From assembly GCF_001591025.1 (NCBI RefSeq), contig NZ_BCTZ01000012.1, positions 215,326 through 279,325 of the forward strand: a stretch of DNA of 64,000 nt. The letters are read 5' to 3'. Within the stretch, counting starts at the first letter, position 1. The number at the start of each line of letters is the position of its first letter. Shown in pieces: positions 37,989 through 46,150 of this stretch. A model generated the notes under the pieces. It saw only the letters and a program-made list of their open reading frames with translations. It was not told the origin of the DNA and did no database searches. Origin of the DNA: Sphingomonas soli NBRC 100801 (lineage in GTDB: Bacteria > Pseudomonadota > Alphaproteobacteria > Sphingomonadales > Sphingomonadaceae). The position numbers were made by a program, and so were the translations under genes.

Positions 37989-39320
37989 ATGCTTCGTCCC
38001 CTTCTCCAGGTCACCGCCGCCGTCAGTGCGCTTGCGCTCATTCCCGTCGCTTCGGGGGCGATGGCGCAGGTCGATACGGCCAGCTACCGCCAGCTCGACA
38101 TGTTCATGGAGGTCTTCAATCGCGTGAAGGCCAATTATGTCGAGAAGGTCGATGACGCGACGCTGGTGAAGGGTGCGATCCAGGGCATGCTCGCCGCGCT
38201 CGATCCGCACAGCTCGTTCGCCGACGGGCTCGATTTCGACAATCTGAAGATCCAGACCGAGGGCAATTATGGCGGCCTGGGGCTCACGGTTACGCAGGAA
38301 AATGGCGCGGTAAAGGTCATCGCGCCGACCGAGGACACGCCCGCGCACCGCGCCGGCATCAAATCGGGCGATTACATCACCCATCTCGACGGCAAGTTCA
38401 TCGTCGGCGGCAGCCTGGACGAAGCGATCGAGCAGATGCGCGGCAAGCCGGGCACCAATATCACGCTCACCGTGGTCCGCCCGGGGGCTGAAAAGCCGCT
38501 CCAGTTCACCCTTACGCGCGAGATCATCGTGCAGCGTCCGGTGAAGTGGGAGGTCAAGGACGGCGTCGGCATCATCAACATCAACACCTTCACCGCGCAG
38601 ACCGGTGCTGACACGATCAAGGCGATCCAGGAGATCGACAAGAAGCTCGGGCGCAAGCCGCTCGGCTATATCGTCGATCTGCGCGAGAATGGCGGCGGGC
38701 TGTTGAGCGAGGCGATTGCGGTCGCCGACGTGTTCCTGAGCCATGGCGAGATCGTCTCGCAGCGCGGCCGCGAGAAATCGGATATCGAGCGCTATTATGC
38801 CGAAAGCATGGTTCCGGGCGATCTCGCCCGCGGCTTGCCGGTGGTGGTGCTCGTCGATTCGGGCACGGCCTCGGCATCGGAAATCGTCGCCGGGGCGATC
38901 CAGGATCATCATCGCGGGCTGGTGATGGGCGTGCGCAGCTTCGGCAAGGGCTCGGTCCAGTCGATCCTGCCGATGGGCGATCGTGCGGCGCTGCGCCTCA
39001 CCACCGCGCGCTATTATACGCCGTCGGGCCATTCGGTGCAGGAAGGCGGAATCCGTCCCGATCTGGTCGTGCCGCAGATTTCGGACAAGGATTACAAGGA
39101 GCGCCCGGTGATCCGCGAAGCCGATCTGCGCCGCCACCTGATCAACAACGACAAGGTCGACGATAACGTGCTTGAAGAAGATACCGCCACCGATCCGCGC
39201 TTCTCGGCGACGCCGGAGCAGCTGAAGAAGCAGGGGATCGAGGATTTCCAGCTTCATTATGCGCTCCAGACGATCGGGCGCCTCGGCACCAAGCCGCAGG
39301 TCGCGGCGAAGAATCGCTGA
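37989..39320 (+). CDS. ctpA: C-terminal processing peptidase, S41 family
   Basis: Product of 443 residues: signal peptide (cleavage near SGAMAQ), PDZ domain (about 90-165, GGLGLTVTQENGAVKVI) and S41 protease core. The catalytic Ser is in SGTASASEI (about 291-299) and the Lys in SFGKGSVQS, the Ser-Lys dyad of tail-specific proteases. It acts in the periplasm, often on cell-wall hydrolases, which fits its place behind envC. The ATG at 37989 has GAAGG eight bases upstream; the GTG at 37974 is a weaker option. Confidence 0.93.
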   Translation: MLRPLLQVTAAVSALALIPVASGAMAQVDTASYRQLDMFMEVFNRVKANYVEKVDDATLVKGAIQGMLAALDPHSSFADGLDFDNLKIQTEGNYGGLGLTVTQENGAVKVIAPTEDTPAHRAGIKSGDYITHLDGKFIVGGSLDEAIEQMRGKPGTNITLTVVRPGAEKPLQFTLTREIIVQRPVKWEVKDGVGIININTFTAQTGADTIKAIQEIDKKLGRKPLGYIVDLRENGGGLLSEAIAVADVFLSHGEIVSQRGREKSDIERYYAESMVPGDLARGLPVVVLVDSGTASASEIVAGAIQDHHRGLVMGVRSFGKGSVQSILPMGDRAALRLTTARYYTPSGHSVQEGGIRPDLVVPQISDKDYKERPVIREADLRRHLINNDKVDDNVLEEDTATDPRFSATPEQLKKQGIEDFQLHYALQTIGRLGTKPQVAAKNR

Positions 39321-39324
39321 TCGC

Positions 39325-39807
39325 ATGCGCACCGACGGACTTCGCACCGCGCAGCTGATCGCGCTCTTCCTGCCGCTGGCGCTGATCGCCGGCGCGCTCG
39401 GCTCGCAATTCTTCGGCGGCCTGGTGCCGTGCGAAATGTGCCATTGGCAGCGCTGGCCGCATTATGCCGCGATCATCGTCGCGGCGGTTTCGTTCGCGGT
39501 TCCCTATGGGCCGACGCGGATGCTGTTCATCCTGTTCGCCGCGGTGCTGATCGCGCTTTCGGGCGGGATCGGGGTGTTCCATGCCGGCGTCGAATATCAT
39601 TGGTGGCCCGGCATCACGCCTTGCTCCACCACGGTCGCGGGGGGCGATCCGATGAAGATCCTGATGGAGCAGATCGGCAAGCCGCTGGTCCGCTGCGATG
39701 CCGCGCAATGGGAATTGTTCGGGATCAGCCTGGCCGGCTTCAATGCGATCATTTCGCTTTCCGGCGCGGTGGCGATCTTCGCTCTGGCCGTCCGCCGCGC
39801 GCGATGA
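39325..39807 (+). CDS. dsbB: disulfide bond formation protein B
   Basis: Product of 160 residues with four membrane helices. The first periplasmic loop carries the redox pair C36-E-M-C39 with the following HWQRWPHY block. The second loop has TPCST and, further on, LVRCDAA, giving the second cysteine pair. DsbB passes electrons from DsbA to ubiquinone. No dsbA is nearby. Its stop overlaps the coq7 start (ATGA), an apt neighbour since ubiquinone is the acceptor. Confidence 0.93.
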   Translation: MRTDGLRTAQLIALFLPLALIAGALGSQFFGGLVPCEMCHWQRWPHYAAIIVAAVSFAVPYGPTRMLFILFAAVLIALSGGIGVFHAGVEYHWWPGITPCSTTVAGGDPMKILMEQIGKPLVRCDAAQWELFGISLAGFNAIISLSGAVAIFALAVRRAR

Positions 39808-40337
39808 GCTGGAAGCCCGGCGACGCGCGCGAGCGCATGCATTCCATGGTCCGCGTGGATCAGGCGGGCGAATATGGCGCGACGCGCATCTATGCCGGGC
39901 AATTGGCGGTGATGGGCGATCGGATACCGGCGGCGCGCACGATTGCGGGCATGGCCGCGCAGGAAGAGCGCCACCGTGCCTTTTTCGACAAGATGGTCGC
40001 CGATCGCGGCGTGCGCCCGACGGCGCTTCAGCCTTTCTGGAATGTCGCCGGCTTCGCGCTTGGCGCGGTGACGGCGGCGCTCGGCCCCCATGCGGCGATG
40101 GCATGCACCGCTGCGGTAGAGACCGAGATCGACCTGCATTATCGCCAGCAGCTCAATGAATTGGGTGACAGCGATCCGGAGCTGCGCGACGCGGTGGCGC
40201 AGTTTCGCGAGGAGGAGCTGGAGCATCTCGATACCGCGATCCAGTCGGGCGCGGAGAACCTTCCGGCCTATCCTTTGTTATCCGGAATGATACGCCTGGG
40301 GTGTCGCGCGGCGATTGCGCTGTCGAAACGAATCTGA
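39804..40337 (+). CDS. coq7: demethoxyubiquinone hydroxylase (Coq7 family)
   Basis: Product of 177 residues, a di-iron monooxygenase that adds the C6 hydroxyl in ubiquinone synthesis. The iron ligands follow the Coq7 pattern: E in GEYGATRIY, ExxH in EERHRAFF, E in VETEIDLHY, and ExxH in EELEHLD. DHQAGEYGA-like spacing (RVDQAGEYGA) is intact. It overlaps dsbB by four bases and closes the proA-coq7 series. It serves the same pathway as ubiG. Confidence 0.95.
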   Translation: MSWKPGDARERMHSMVRVDQAGEYGATRIYAGQLAVMGDRIPAARTIAGMAAQEERHRAFFDKMVADRGVRPTALQPFWNVAGFALGAVTAALGPHAAMACTAAVETEIDLHYRQQLNELGDSDPELRDAVAQFREEELEHLDTAIQSGAENLPAYPLLSGMIRLGCRAAIALSKRI

Positions 40338-40406
40338 CACGTCTGGGATCTGACAGGTGAGGTTAAGCCAGAAGCCGGTACAAGGCGCCGGAACAGGAGC
40401 AGGCAG

Positions 40407-40811
40407 ATGCTGAAGAAAATCGCGATCCTGGCCGCATTGGCCGCCGCTCCGGCGCTGGTGCCGAATGCGCAGGCGCAGAACGCGCCCACCAACGGCGTCC
40501 TGCTCATCTACGGCGACGACAAATGCCCGACCAACAATGATGGCGAGGAGATCGTGGTCTGCCAGCGCCTCGACGAGGCCGAGCGCTTCCGCATTCCCAA
40601 GACGCTGCGAGAACAGGCGGGCCGCCCGCAGGCGAATGAAAGCTGGGCCGTACGCTCGCAGGGCGCGCTCGACGCCGGCCAGTTCGGCACCGGGAGCTGC
40701 ACTGCGGTGGGCGCGGGCGGCGGCACCGGCTGCTTTGTCCAGCAGGCGACTGCGGCGAAGAAGGAAGCCAAGGCGCGCAAGGAAGCCGAGCAGAATCTGC
40801 CGCTGCCCTGA
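40407..40811 (+). CDS. small exported protein, unknown function
   Basis: Product of 134 residues: signal peptide (MLKKIAILAALAAAPALVPNAQAQ) and a mature part with four cysteines (DDKCPT, VVCQRL, GSCTAV and GCFVQQ), probably two disulfides. The conserved-looking centre is EEIVVCQRLDEAERFRIPKTLR. The C-terminus is Lys/Ala/Glu-rich. I recognise no family with known function. AGGAGCAGGC precedes the start. A perfect hairpin follows 11 bases after the stop. Confidence 0.72.
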   Translation: MLKKIAILAALAAAPALVPNAQAQNAPTNGVLLIYGDDKCPTNNDGEEIVVCQRLDEAERFRIPKTLREQAGRPQANESWAVRSQGALDAGQFGTGSCTAVGAGGGTGCFVQQATAAKKEAKARKEAEQNLPLP

Positions 40812-40821
40812 TCGCTGCATT

Positions 40822-40843
40822 GCCCTCCCGATAAGGGGAGGGC
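40822..40843. terminator. GCCCTCCC/GGGAGGGC hairpin
   Basis: A perfect 8-bp stem (40822-40829 with 40836-40843) lies between the convergent ends of the exported protein gene and the GT87 gene. No T tract is present on either strand. It resembles the hairpin at 10693-10713. Confidence 0.5.
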
Positions 40844-40849
40844 GCGGGT

Positions 40850-42058
40850 TCAGTGCTGCGGGGGCCGGGTCACCCATTCCGGCGGATCGCGGCGCACTGC
40901 ATCGACGATCAGCCAAAGCATGGCTGCGGCGCGAATGACCGACGCGCAGGCGACGTCGGCAAATTGCGCCGATGGGTGTGCGCCTTCCATCCCCGCCAGA
41001 TACCAGAATTCGGCGAAATAGGCGGCCACATCACCGAGCAGGAATAGGGCCACCGGCCAGAGGCGGGGCGCGGTGAGCAGCAGCATCGGATACAGCCACA
41101 GATCGAATTGCGGCGAATAGACCTTGTTGGTCAGCATGAACCAGGCGAGCACCGGGGTGAACAGCACCCAGAGATGGTCGCGATGCCGCCGCCAGCCGAG
41201 CCCCGTGATCGCCGCCGCGCCGAGGGCGAACAGGATTGCGGCGTAGCGGTTCTGGTCCTCTGCCCAGGTGAACAGCCAGCCCATATTGACCAATATGTTC
41301 CACGTGCCCGCGGCCGTGCCGCCGCGTTCCTCCGAGAATCGGTAGAACTCGCTCCAATTCTCATAGGCGAACCAGGCGACCGGCAGGTTGACCAAGGCCC
41401 ATGCGCCGATCGCGGCCGCTGACAGCATTGCCGCGCGGATCAGCCGCTGGCCCCAATCGCGATTGCGCTCGAACAGCGCGCTCAGTCCGATCAGCGGCAG
41501 CATCAGCACCGGCCACAGCTTCGCGGCGGTGCCCAGCCCCGCCATCGCCGCCGCCTGCACCAGCCGGTTGCGCCGCGCGAGCAGCATCGCGGCGACCGCG
41601 AACGTCACCGCCACCATGTCCCAATTATGCCCGACATAGAGGATCAATGGCGGGGCCAGCGCCCACATCCATAGCCGGCGACTGTCCATGCCGGCGCTGA
41701 TGAACAGCCGCAGCACCAGCATTGCGAGCAGCGCGTTGACGATCGTCGCGATGGCCAGGAAGTGCGTCGCATTGGCATGCTTGCCGAACAACAGGCGCGC
41801 CGCGCCGCCCTCTGCCCAGATCGCTGCGCCGGTGAGCACCGGATATTCCATGCGCGCCTGGAAATAGGGGATCCTGCCCTTGTCCACTTCGCGCGCGGTC
41901 CAGAAGGGGATCGCGTCGCTATAGCAACCGGTGGTGTATTGCTCGCCATTGGTCCAGCCGCCGGAGGTGCAATGGCCCTTGAACAGCCAACCCAGGCTGC
42001 AGGTCAGCGCCAGCGCCAGGAACAGCAGTCGCACGCGCCGGTCCGCAATCAGCCGCAT
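40850..42058 (-). CDS. GT87-like polytopic membrane glycosyltransferase
   Basis: Product of 402 residues with about ten membrane helices. The pattern resembles GT87/DUF2029 mannosyltransferase-type proteins of the GT-C fold: a first periplasmic loop with charged residues (YSDAIPFWTAREVDKGRIPYFQARMEYPVLTG), a GLGTAAKLWPVLMLPLI block and NKVYSPQFDLWLYPMLLL. GT-C enzymes use polyprenyl-phosphate sugars on the periplasmic side. The acceptor is unknown. Transcribed away from the radical SAM gene. Confidence 0.72.
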   Translation of the reverse strand: MRLIADRRVRLLFLALALTCSLGWLFKGHCTSGGWTNGEQYTTGCYSDAIPFWTAREVDKGRIPYFQARMEYPVLTGAAIWAEGGAARLLFGKHANATHFLAIATIVNALLAMLVLRLFISAGMDSRRLWMWALAPPLILYVGHNWDMVAVTFAVAAMLLARRNRLVQAAAMAGLGTAAKLWPVLMLPLIGLSALFERNRDWGQRLIRAAMLSAAAIGAWALVNLPVAWFAYENWSEFYRFSEERGGTAAGTWNILVNMGWLFTWAEDQNRYAAILFALGAAAITGLGWRRHRDHLWVLFTPVLAWFMLTNKVYSPQFDLWLYPMLLLTAPRLWPVALFLLGDVAAYFAEFWYLAGMEGAHPSAQFADVACASVIRAAAMLWLIVDAVRRDPPEWVTRPPQH

Positions 42059-42113
42059 TCACGCATCCCTTCGCCATGGCTTTCCCACAAGCGGCTGGAC
42101 TCTGCAATATCAA

Positions 42114-42128
42114 GAACATAGTATGAAC
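42114..42128 (+). promoter_or_regulatory. LexA (SOS) box
   Basis: GAAC-ATAGTAT-GAAC is an exact GAAC-N7-GAAC, the LexA operator of alphaproteobacteria. It ends two bases before the radical SAM ATG at 42131, so bound LexA would cover the start of the transcript. There is no clear ribosome binding site between, suggesting a leaderless or very short-leader mRNA. Confidence 0.75.
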
Positions 42129-42130
42129 AA

Positions 42131-43381
42131 ATGGCACAATTGGACCTGCGCGCGAAGCTGGCGATCCTGGCGGACGCCGCCAAATATGATGCGTCCTGCG
42201 CATCTTCGGGCACCGCGAAGCGCAAGTCCGCGCCGGGCGGCAAAGGGCTGGGATCGACCGAGGGCATGGGCATTTGCCATGCCTATGCGCCCGATGGCCG
42301 GTGCATCTCGCTGCTCAAGATCCTGCTGACCAACAGCTGCGTGTTCGATTGCCATTATTGCATCAATCGCAAGAGCTCGAACGTCCGCCGCGCGCGCTTC
42401 ACGCCTGAGGAAATCGTCGACCTCACGCTCAATTTCTACAAGCGCAATTATATCGAGGGGCTGTTCCTCTCCTCGGGCATCATCGCGACGCCCGATTACA
42501 CGATGGAGCAGATCGTCCGCGTGGCGCGGCTGCTGCGCGAGGAGCACGACTTTCGCGGCTATATCCATCTGAAGACGATCCCCGATGCCGATCCCGAGCT
42601 GGTGCATCAGGCGGGTCTTTATGCCGATCGCGTGTCGATCAATGTCGAGCTGCCCACCGTCGCGGGGCTCACGCGGCTGGCGCCCGAAAAGTCCGCGCCC
42701 CGGATCGAAGGCGCGATGCGCGACGTGAAAAGCTCGATCGAGGATCTGCGCGACGCGAAGAAGCGGTTCAAATCCGCGCCGCGCTTCGCGCCCGCGGGCC
42801 AGTCGACCCAGATGATCGTCGGCGCCGACGCCGCCACCGACGGCGACATCATCCGGCGCGCCGCGGGGCTGTATGGCAGCTTCGGGCTGCGCCGCGTCTA
42901 TTATTCCGCGTTCAGCCCGATCCCCGATGCCAGCGCGGTGCTGCCACTCCAGCGCCCGCCCTTGATGCGCGAGCATCGGCTGTACCAGTCGGACTGGCTG
43001 ATGCGCTTTTACGAGTATCAACCGGGCGAAGTCGCGCAGGCGACGGACCCCGCCACCGGCATGCTGCCGCTCGATATCGATCCCAAGCTCGCCTGGGCGC
43101 TCAGGTTTCGCGAGCGTTTTCCCGTCGATGTGAACCGCGCATCGCGGGAGGCGCTGCTGCGGGTGCCGGGGCTGGGGGTGAAGGCGGTCGATGCGATCCT
43201 CGCCACGCGGCGCTGGCGGCGGTTGCGGCTGGCCGATGTGGCGCGGCTGACGGTCTCGATCGCAAAGGTGCGGCCGTTCCTGATCGCGGAGGACTGGCGA
43301 CCGGTGGCGCTCGCCGAAAAGGCGGATTTGCGATCGCTGGTCGCGCCCAGGCGCGAGCAACTGGAGCTATTCGCCGCCTGA
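42131..43381 (+). CDS. putative DNA modification/repair radical SAM protein
   Basis: Product of 416 residues of the SplB-related family known as TIGR03916. The radical SAM cluster C70-VFD-C74-HY-C77 is present, preceded by SLLKILLTNS. A helix-hairpin-helix-like segment (VNRASREALLRVPGLGVKAVDAILATRR, about 335-362) would bind DNA. Family members usually sit beside a DUF4130-UdgX protein; here that partner is encoded at 46151, three genes downstream. The LexA box just upstream strongly suggests DNA-damage induction. The chemistry is unknown. Confidence 0.9.
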   Translation: MAQLDLRAKLAILADAAKYDASCASSGTAKRKSAPGGKGLGSTEGMGICHAYAPDGRCISLLKILLTNSCVFDCHYCINRKSSNVRRARFTPEEIVDLTLNFYKRNYIEGLFLSSGIIATPDYTMEQIVRVARLLREEHDFRGYIHLKTIPDADPELVHQAGLYADRVSINVELPTVAGLTRLAPEKSAPRIEGAMRDVKSSIEDLRDAKKRFKSAPRFAPAGQSTQMIVGADAATDGDIIRRAAGLYGSFGLRRVYYSAFSPIPDASAVLPLQRPPLMREHRLYQSDWLMRFYEYQPGEVAQATDPATGMLPLDIDPKLAWALRFRERFPVDVNRASREALLRVPGLGVKAVDAILATRRWRRLRLADVARLTVSIAKVRPFLIAEDWRPVALAEKADLRSLVAPRREQLELFAA

Positions 43382-43414
43382 ACGGTTGGTGGTCCCGCAA
43401 CGAAGGGAGATACC

Positions 43415-43891
43415 ATGGCCGACGCGCGCATTTTTCAGGATTTGAAGGCCGATCACGATCGCCACCGCGCGATGCTGAAGGAGCTTGCCGCAGCCAATTA
43501 CGCCGATCGCGCAGAATTGTTCGAAGCTTTGCGGATCGAGATCAGCGCCCATGCCGCCGCCGAGGAGGAATCGCTCTACGCGACGATGCTGGCCAATCCC
43601 GATCTGCGCGACGAGGCGCGCCATTCGGTTTCCGAGCATAAGGAGATCGACGATTTCTTCGGCGAACTGGCGGAGCTCGATCCGAAGAGCGCCGAATGGA
43701 CCGCGAAGTTCAAGGAAATGCGCCACCGCTACGAGCATCATATCGACGAGGAGGAGGAAGAGATGTTTCCCTCGGCGGCGGAGAAGCTCTCCGGCGAGGA
43801 GGAACAGCGCCTCGCCAAGATATTCGAGCGCCGCAAGCCCAGGGAATTGGAGCGCGCCGAGGAGGAAGAGCCGGGCGATACCCGCGAATAA
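43415..43891 (+). CDS. hemerythrin domain-containing protein
   Basis: Product of 158 residues, a four-helix bundle with His and Glu ligands for a di-iron site: LKADHDRHRAML, EISAHAAAEEESLY, SVSEHKEIDDFF and MRHRYEHHIDEEEEEMF. The C-terminal 40 residues are highly charged. Hemerythrin domains sense or bind O2, NO or iron. An AAGGGAGA site lies six bases before the ATG. It lies between the radical SAM gene and the beta-helix gene on the same strand. Confidence 0.9.
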   Translation: MADARIFQDLKADHDRHRAMLKELAAANYADRAELFEALRIEISAHAAAEEESLYATMLANPDLRDEARHSVSEHKEIDDFFGELAELDPKSAEWTAKFKEMRHRYEHHIDEEEEEMFPSAAEKLSGEEEQRLAKIFERRKPRELERAEEEEPGDTRE

Positions 43892-43952
43892 CTGACAGGA
43901 CTGTCAATTCGTCTCCGCTCGGCTAGACTGGCCGAAAATGCAGGAGAGAATG

Positions 43953-45140
43953 ATGCTTCGGAACGCCTTGTTCGCCGCAGTGCTGATCGCCGCCCCCGCG
44001 AGCGCGAGGGATATCGTGGTCGCGGCTGGCCCCAATGCGCAGGAGCGCCTGCAGACCGCGTTGATCGAGGCTGAGCCCGGCGATGTGATCCGCATCGGCG
44101 CGGGACGCTTCGAGCTGACCGACGGACTCAGCCTCGACGTCAACCGCGTCACGGTGCGCGGCGCGGGCGCGGACAAGACGGTGCTCAGCTTCAAGGGGCA
44201 ATTGGGCGCGGGCGAGGGGCTGCTCGTCACCTCGGACGATGTCGTCCTGCGGGATTTCGCGGTGGAGGACACCAAAGGCGACGGCATCAAGTCAAAGGGC
44301 GCGGACCGGATCGTCTATAAGAATGTCCGCGTCGAATGGACCGGCGGGCCAAAGGAAAGCAACGGCGCGTACGGCGTCTATCCGGTCTCCAGCACGCATG
44401 TCCTGGTCGATGGCGTCACCGTGAAGGGCGCGTCGGACGCCGGCATCTATGTCGGCCAGTCCGAGCAGATCATCGTCCGCAATTCGTTCGTCAGCCAGAA
44501 TGTCGCGGGGATCGAGATCGAGAATAGCCGCCATGCCGACGTCTATGGCAACATCGCAACGCACAATACCGGCGGCATATTGGTGTTCGACATGCCCAGC
44601 CTGCCCAAGATGGGGGGCGGCGACGTGCGCGTGTTCAAGAATCGCTCGGTCGATAATGATACGCCCAATTTCGCGCCCAAGGGCAATATCGTCGCCAGCG
44701 TGCCCACCGGCACGGGCGTGCTGATCATGGCCAACGATAATGTCCATGTCTTCGACAATGATCTGTCGGGCAATGGCACCAGCAACGTGATGCTCGTCGC
44801 CTATCGCGAGAAGCATGAGGATCCCAAATTCGATCCGCTTCCCAGCAATATCGTGATCTCGGGCAATCGCCACGGTCGCGCGGGCTTCGCGCCGCAATTG
44901 CCCGGGGGCGATCAGCTTGCGGCAGCCTTTGGCGGCAGCATCCCGCCGATCCTGTGGGACGGGATCGGCGATCCCGCGACGCTGCACGTCGATGACAAGG
45001 CGCCGGTGCTCAGCATGGGCCTGAAGCCGGGCGCGCCGGTCGAGAGCGCCCAGCCTGCGCCGACCGAGCTGAAGGGCAAGGCGGCGGCCCAGCCAGCCGC
45101 GATCGTGCTTCCTGCATCGATGGAGGCCGCCGCCAAGTGA
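43953..45140 (+). CDS. secreted parallel beta-helix protein (TIGR03805-like)
   Basis: Product of about 395 residues: signal peptide (MLRNALFAAVLIAAPASA) then a right-handed parallel beta helix. Repeated rungs are seen, for example NRVTVRGAGADKTVLSF, DDVVLRDFAVEDTKGDGI, DRIVYKNVRVEW and EQIIVRNSFVSQNVAGIEIENS. It belongs to a beta-helix family normally encoded beside a diheme cytochrome, as here (four-base overlap). Of three ATGs, 43953 has AGGAG at the best distance. Substrate unknown; polysaccharide or surface binding is typical of the fold. Confidence 0.85.
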   Translation: MLRNALFAAVLIAAPASARDIVVAAGPNAQERLQTALIEAEPGDVIRIGAGRFELTDGLSLDVNRVTVRGAGADKTVLSFKGQLGAGEGLLVTSDDVVLRDFAVEDTKGDGIKSKGADRIVYKNVRVEWTGGPKESNGAYGVYPVSSTHVLVDGVTVKGASDAGIYVGQSEQIIVRNSFVSQNVAGIEIENSRHADVYGNIATHNTGGILVFDMPSLPKMGGGDVRVFKNRSVDNDTPNFAPKGNIVASVPTGTGVLIMANDNVHVFDNDLSGNGTSNVMLVAYREKHEDPKFDPLPSNIVISGNRHGRAGFAPQLPGGDQLAAAFGGSIPPILWDGIGDPATLHVDDKAPVLSMGLKPGAPVESAQPAPTELKGKAAAQPAAIVLPASMEAAAK

Positions 45141-46144
45141 AGGCGCTGCTCGCTGCGGCCTTGCTTCTGGGCGCCGCGCTGCTCGGCCGCCCGGCTGGCG
45201 TGAACGATGCCGCGATCGTTGCGGACGGCTATCCCGCGCGCCTTTCGGACTATGGCTTCTTCGCCGATCTGGCGAAGCGGACGCCCAATGCGCGCGTCAC
45301 CGGCTATGATCTGGAGACGCCGCTCTTCTCCGATTATGCCGGGAAGGAGCGCTATCTCTATCTGCCTGCGGGCGCGAAGGCCGGATATCAGAGCGACGCG
45401 CCGCTCGATCTTCCGGTCGGCGCGGCGCTGATCAAGACCTTTGGCTATCAGCAGGACGGCGCGTTCAAGCCGTTGGAGACGCGCCTGCTGCTTCACCGCG
45501 CGAGCGGCTGGGTCGCGATCCCCTATGTCTGGAACGCCGACGGCACCGATGCCGATCTCAAGCGCGCAGGCACCCGCATTCCCGTCACCTTCACCGATCC
45601 TTCGGGCGAGCGCCGCAGCATCAGCTATGCTGTGCCCAACCAGAACCAGTGCAAGGATTGCCATGCGCTGGAAGGCAGAATCACGCCGATCGGCACCAAG
45701 GCGCGCTATCTGAACCATCGCGGCCAGCTCGAAGGCCTGCTTGCCGCCGGCATGCTCGATCGCCTGCCCAGGGACGCACCGCGCATCGCCCGCTGGGATG
45801 ACGGCACGGCCCCGCTCGACGAGCGCGCCCGCGCCTATCTCGAGATCAACTGCGCGCATTGCCACAATCCGGCGGGTGCGGCGTCGAATTCGGGATTGTT
45901 CCTCGACTGGCGGCAACCCAATCCGATCGCGCGTGGCCTCTACAAGCGCCCGGTAGCGGCGGGGCGCGGTTCGGGCGGGCACGATTTCGCGATTCAGCCG
46001 GGAAGCGCGCAGGAGTCGATCCTGATCTACCGCATGGAATCGACCGATCCCGGCGTGGCGATGCCCGAGCTTGGCCGCGCAACGGTGCATAAGGAAGGCG
46101 TCGCGATGCTGCGCGAATGGATCGATACGCTTCCCGCGCGTTGA
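45137..46144 (+). CDS. SO2930-type diheme c-type cytochrome
   Basis: Product of 335 residues with a signal peptide (KALLAAALLLGAALLG) and two c-heme sites, CKDCH (about 173) and CAHCH (about 240). The N-terminal block YGFFADLAKRTPNARVTGYDLETPLFSDYAGKERY and the PVTFTDPSGERRSISYAVPNQNQ segment match the family encoded with parallel beta-helix partners. It is a periplasmic electron carrier or oxidase subunit of unknown substrate. It overlaps the beta-helix gene by four bases, and the UdgX gene starts six bases after its stop. Confidence 0.85.
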   Translation: MKALLAAALLLGAALLGRPAGVNDAAIVADGYPARLSDYGFFADLAKRTPNARVTGYDLETPLFSDYAGKERYLYLPAGAKAGYQSDAPLDLPVGAALIKTFGYQQDGAFKPLETRLLLHRASGWVAIPYVWNADGTDADLKRAGTRIPVTFTDPSGERRSISYAVPNQNQCKDCHALEGRITPIGTKARYLNHRGQLEGLLAAGMLDRLPRDAPRIARWDDGTAPLDERARAYLEINCAHCHNPAGAASNSGLFLDWRQPNPIARGLYKRPVAAGRGSGGHDFAIQPGSAQESILIYRMESTDPGVAMPELGRATVHKEGVAMLREWIDTLPAR

Positions 46145-46150
46145 GACGCG

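Noticed and set aside
43893..43906. TGACAG-GA-CTGTCA inverted repeat before the beta-helix gene
   Set aside because: Short, GC-balanced, close to the hemerythrin stop; could be a chance dyad, and no regulator is nearby.
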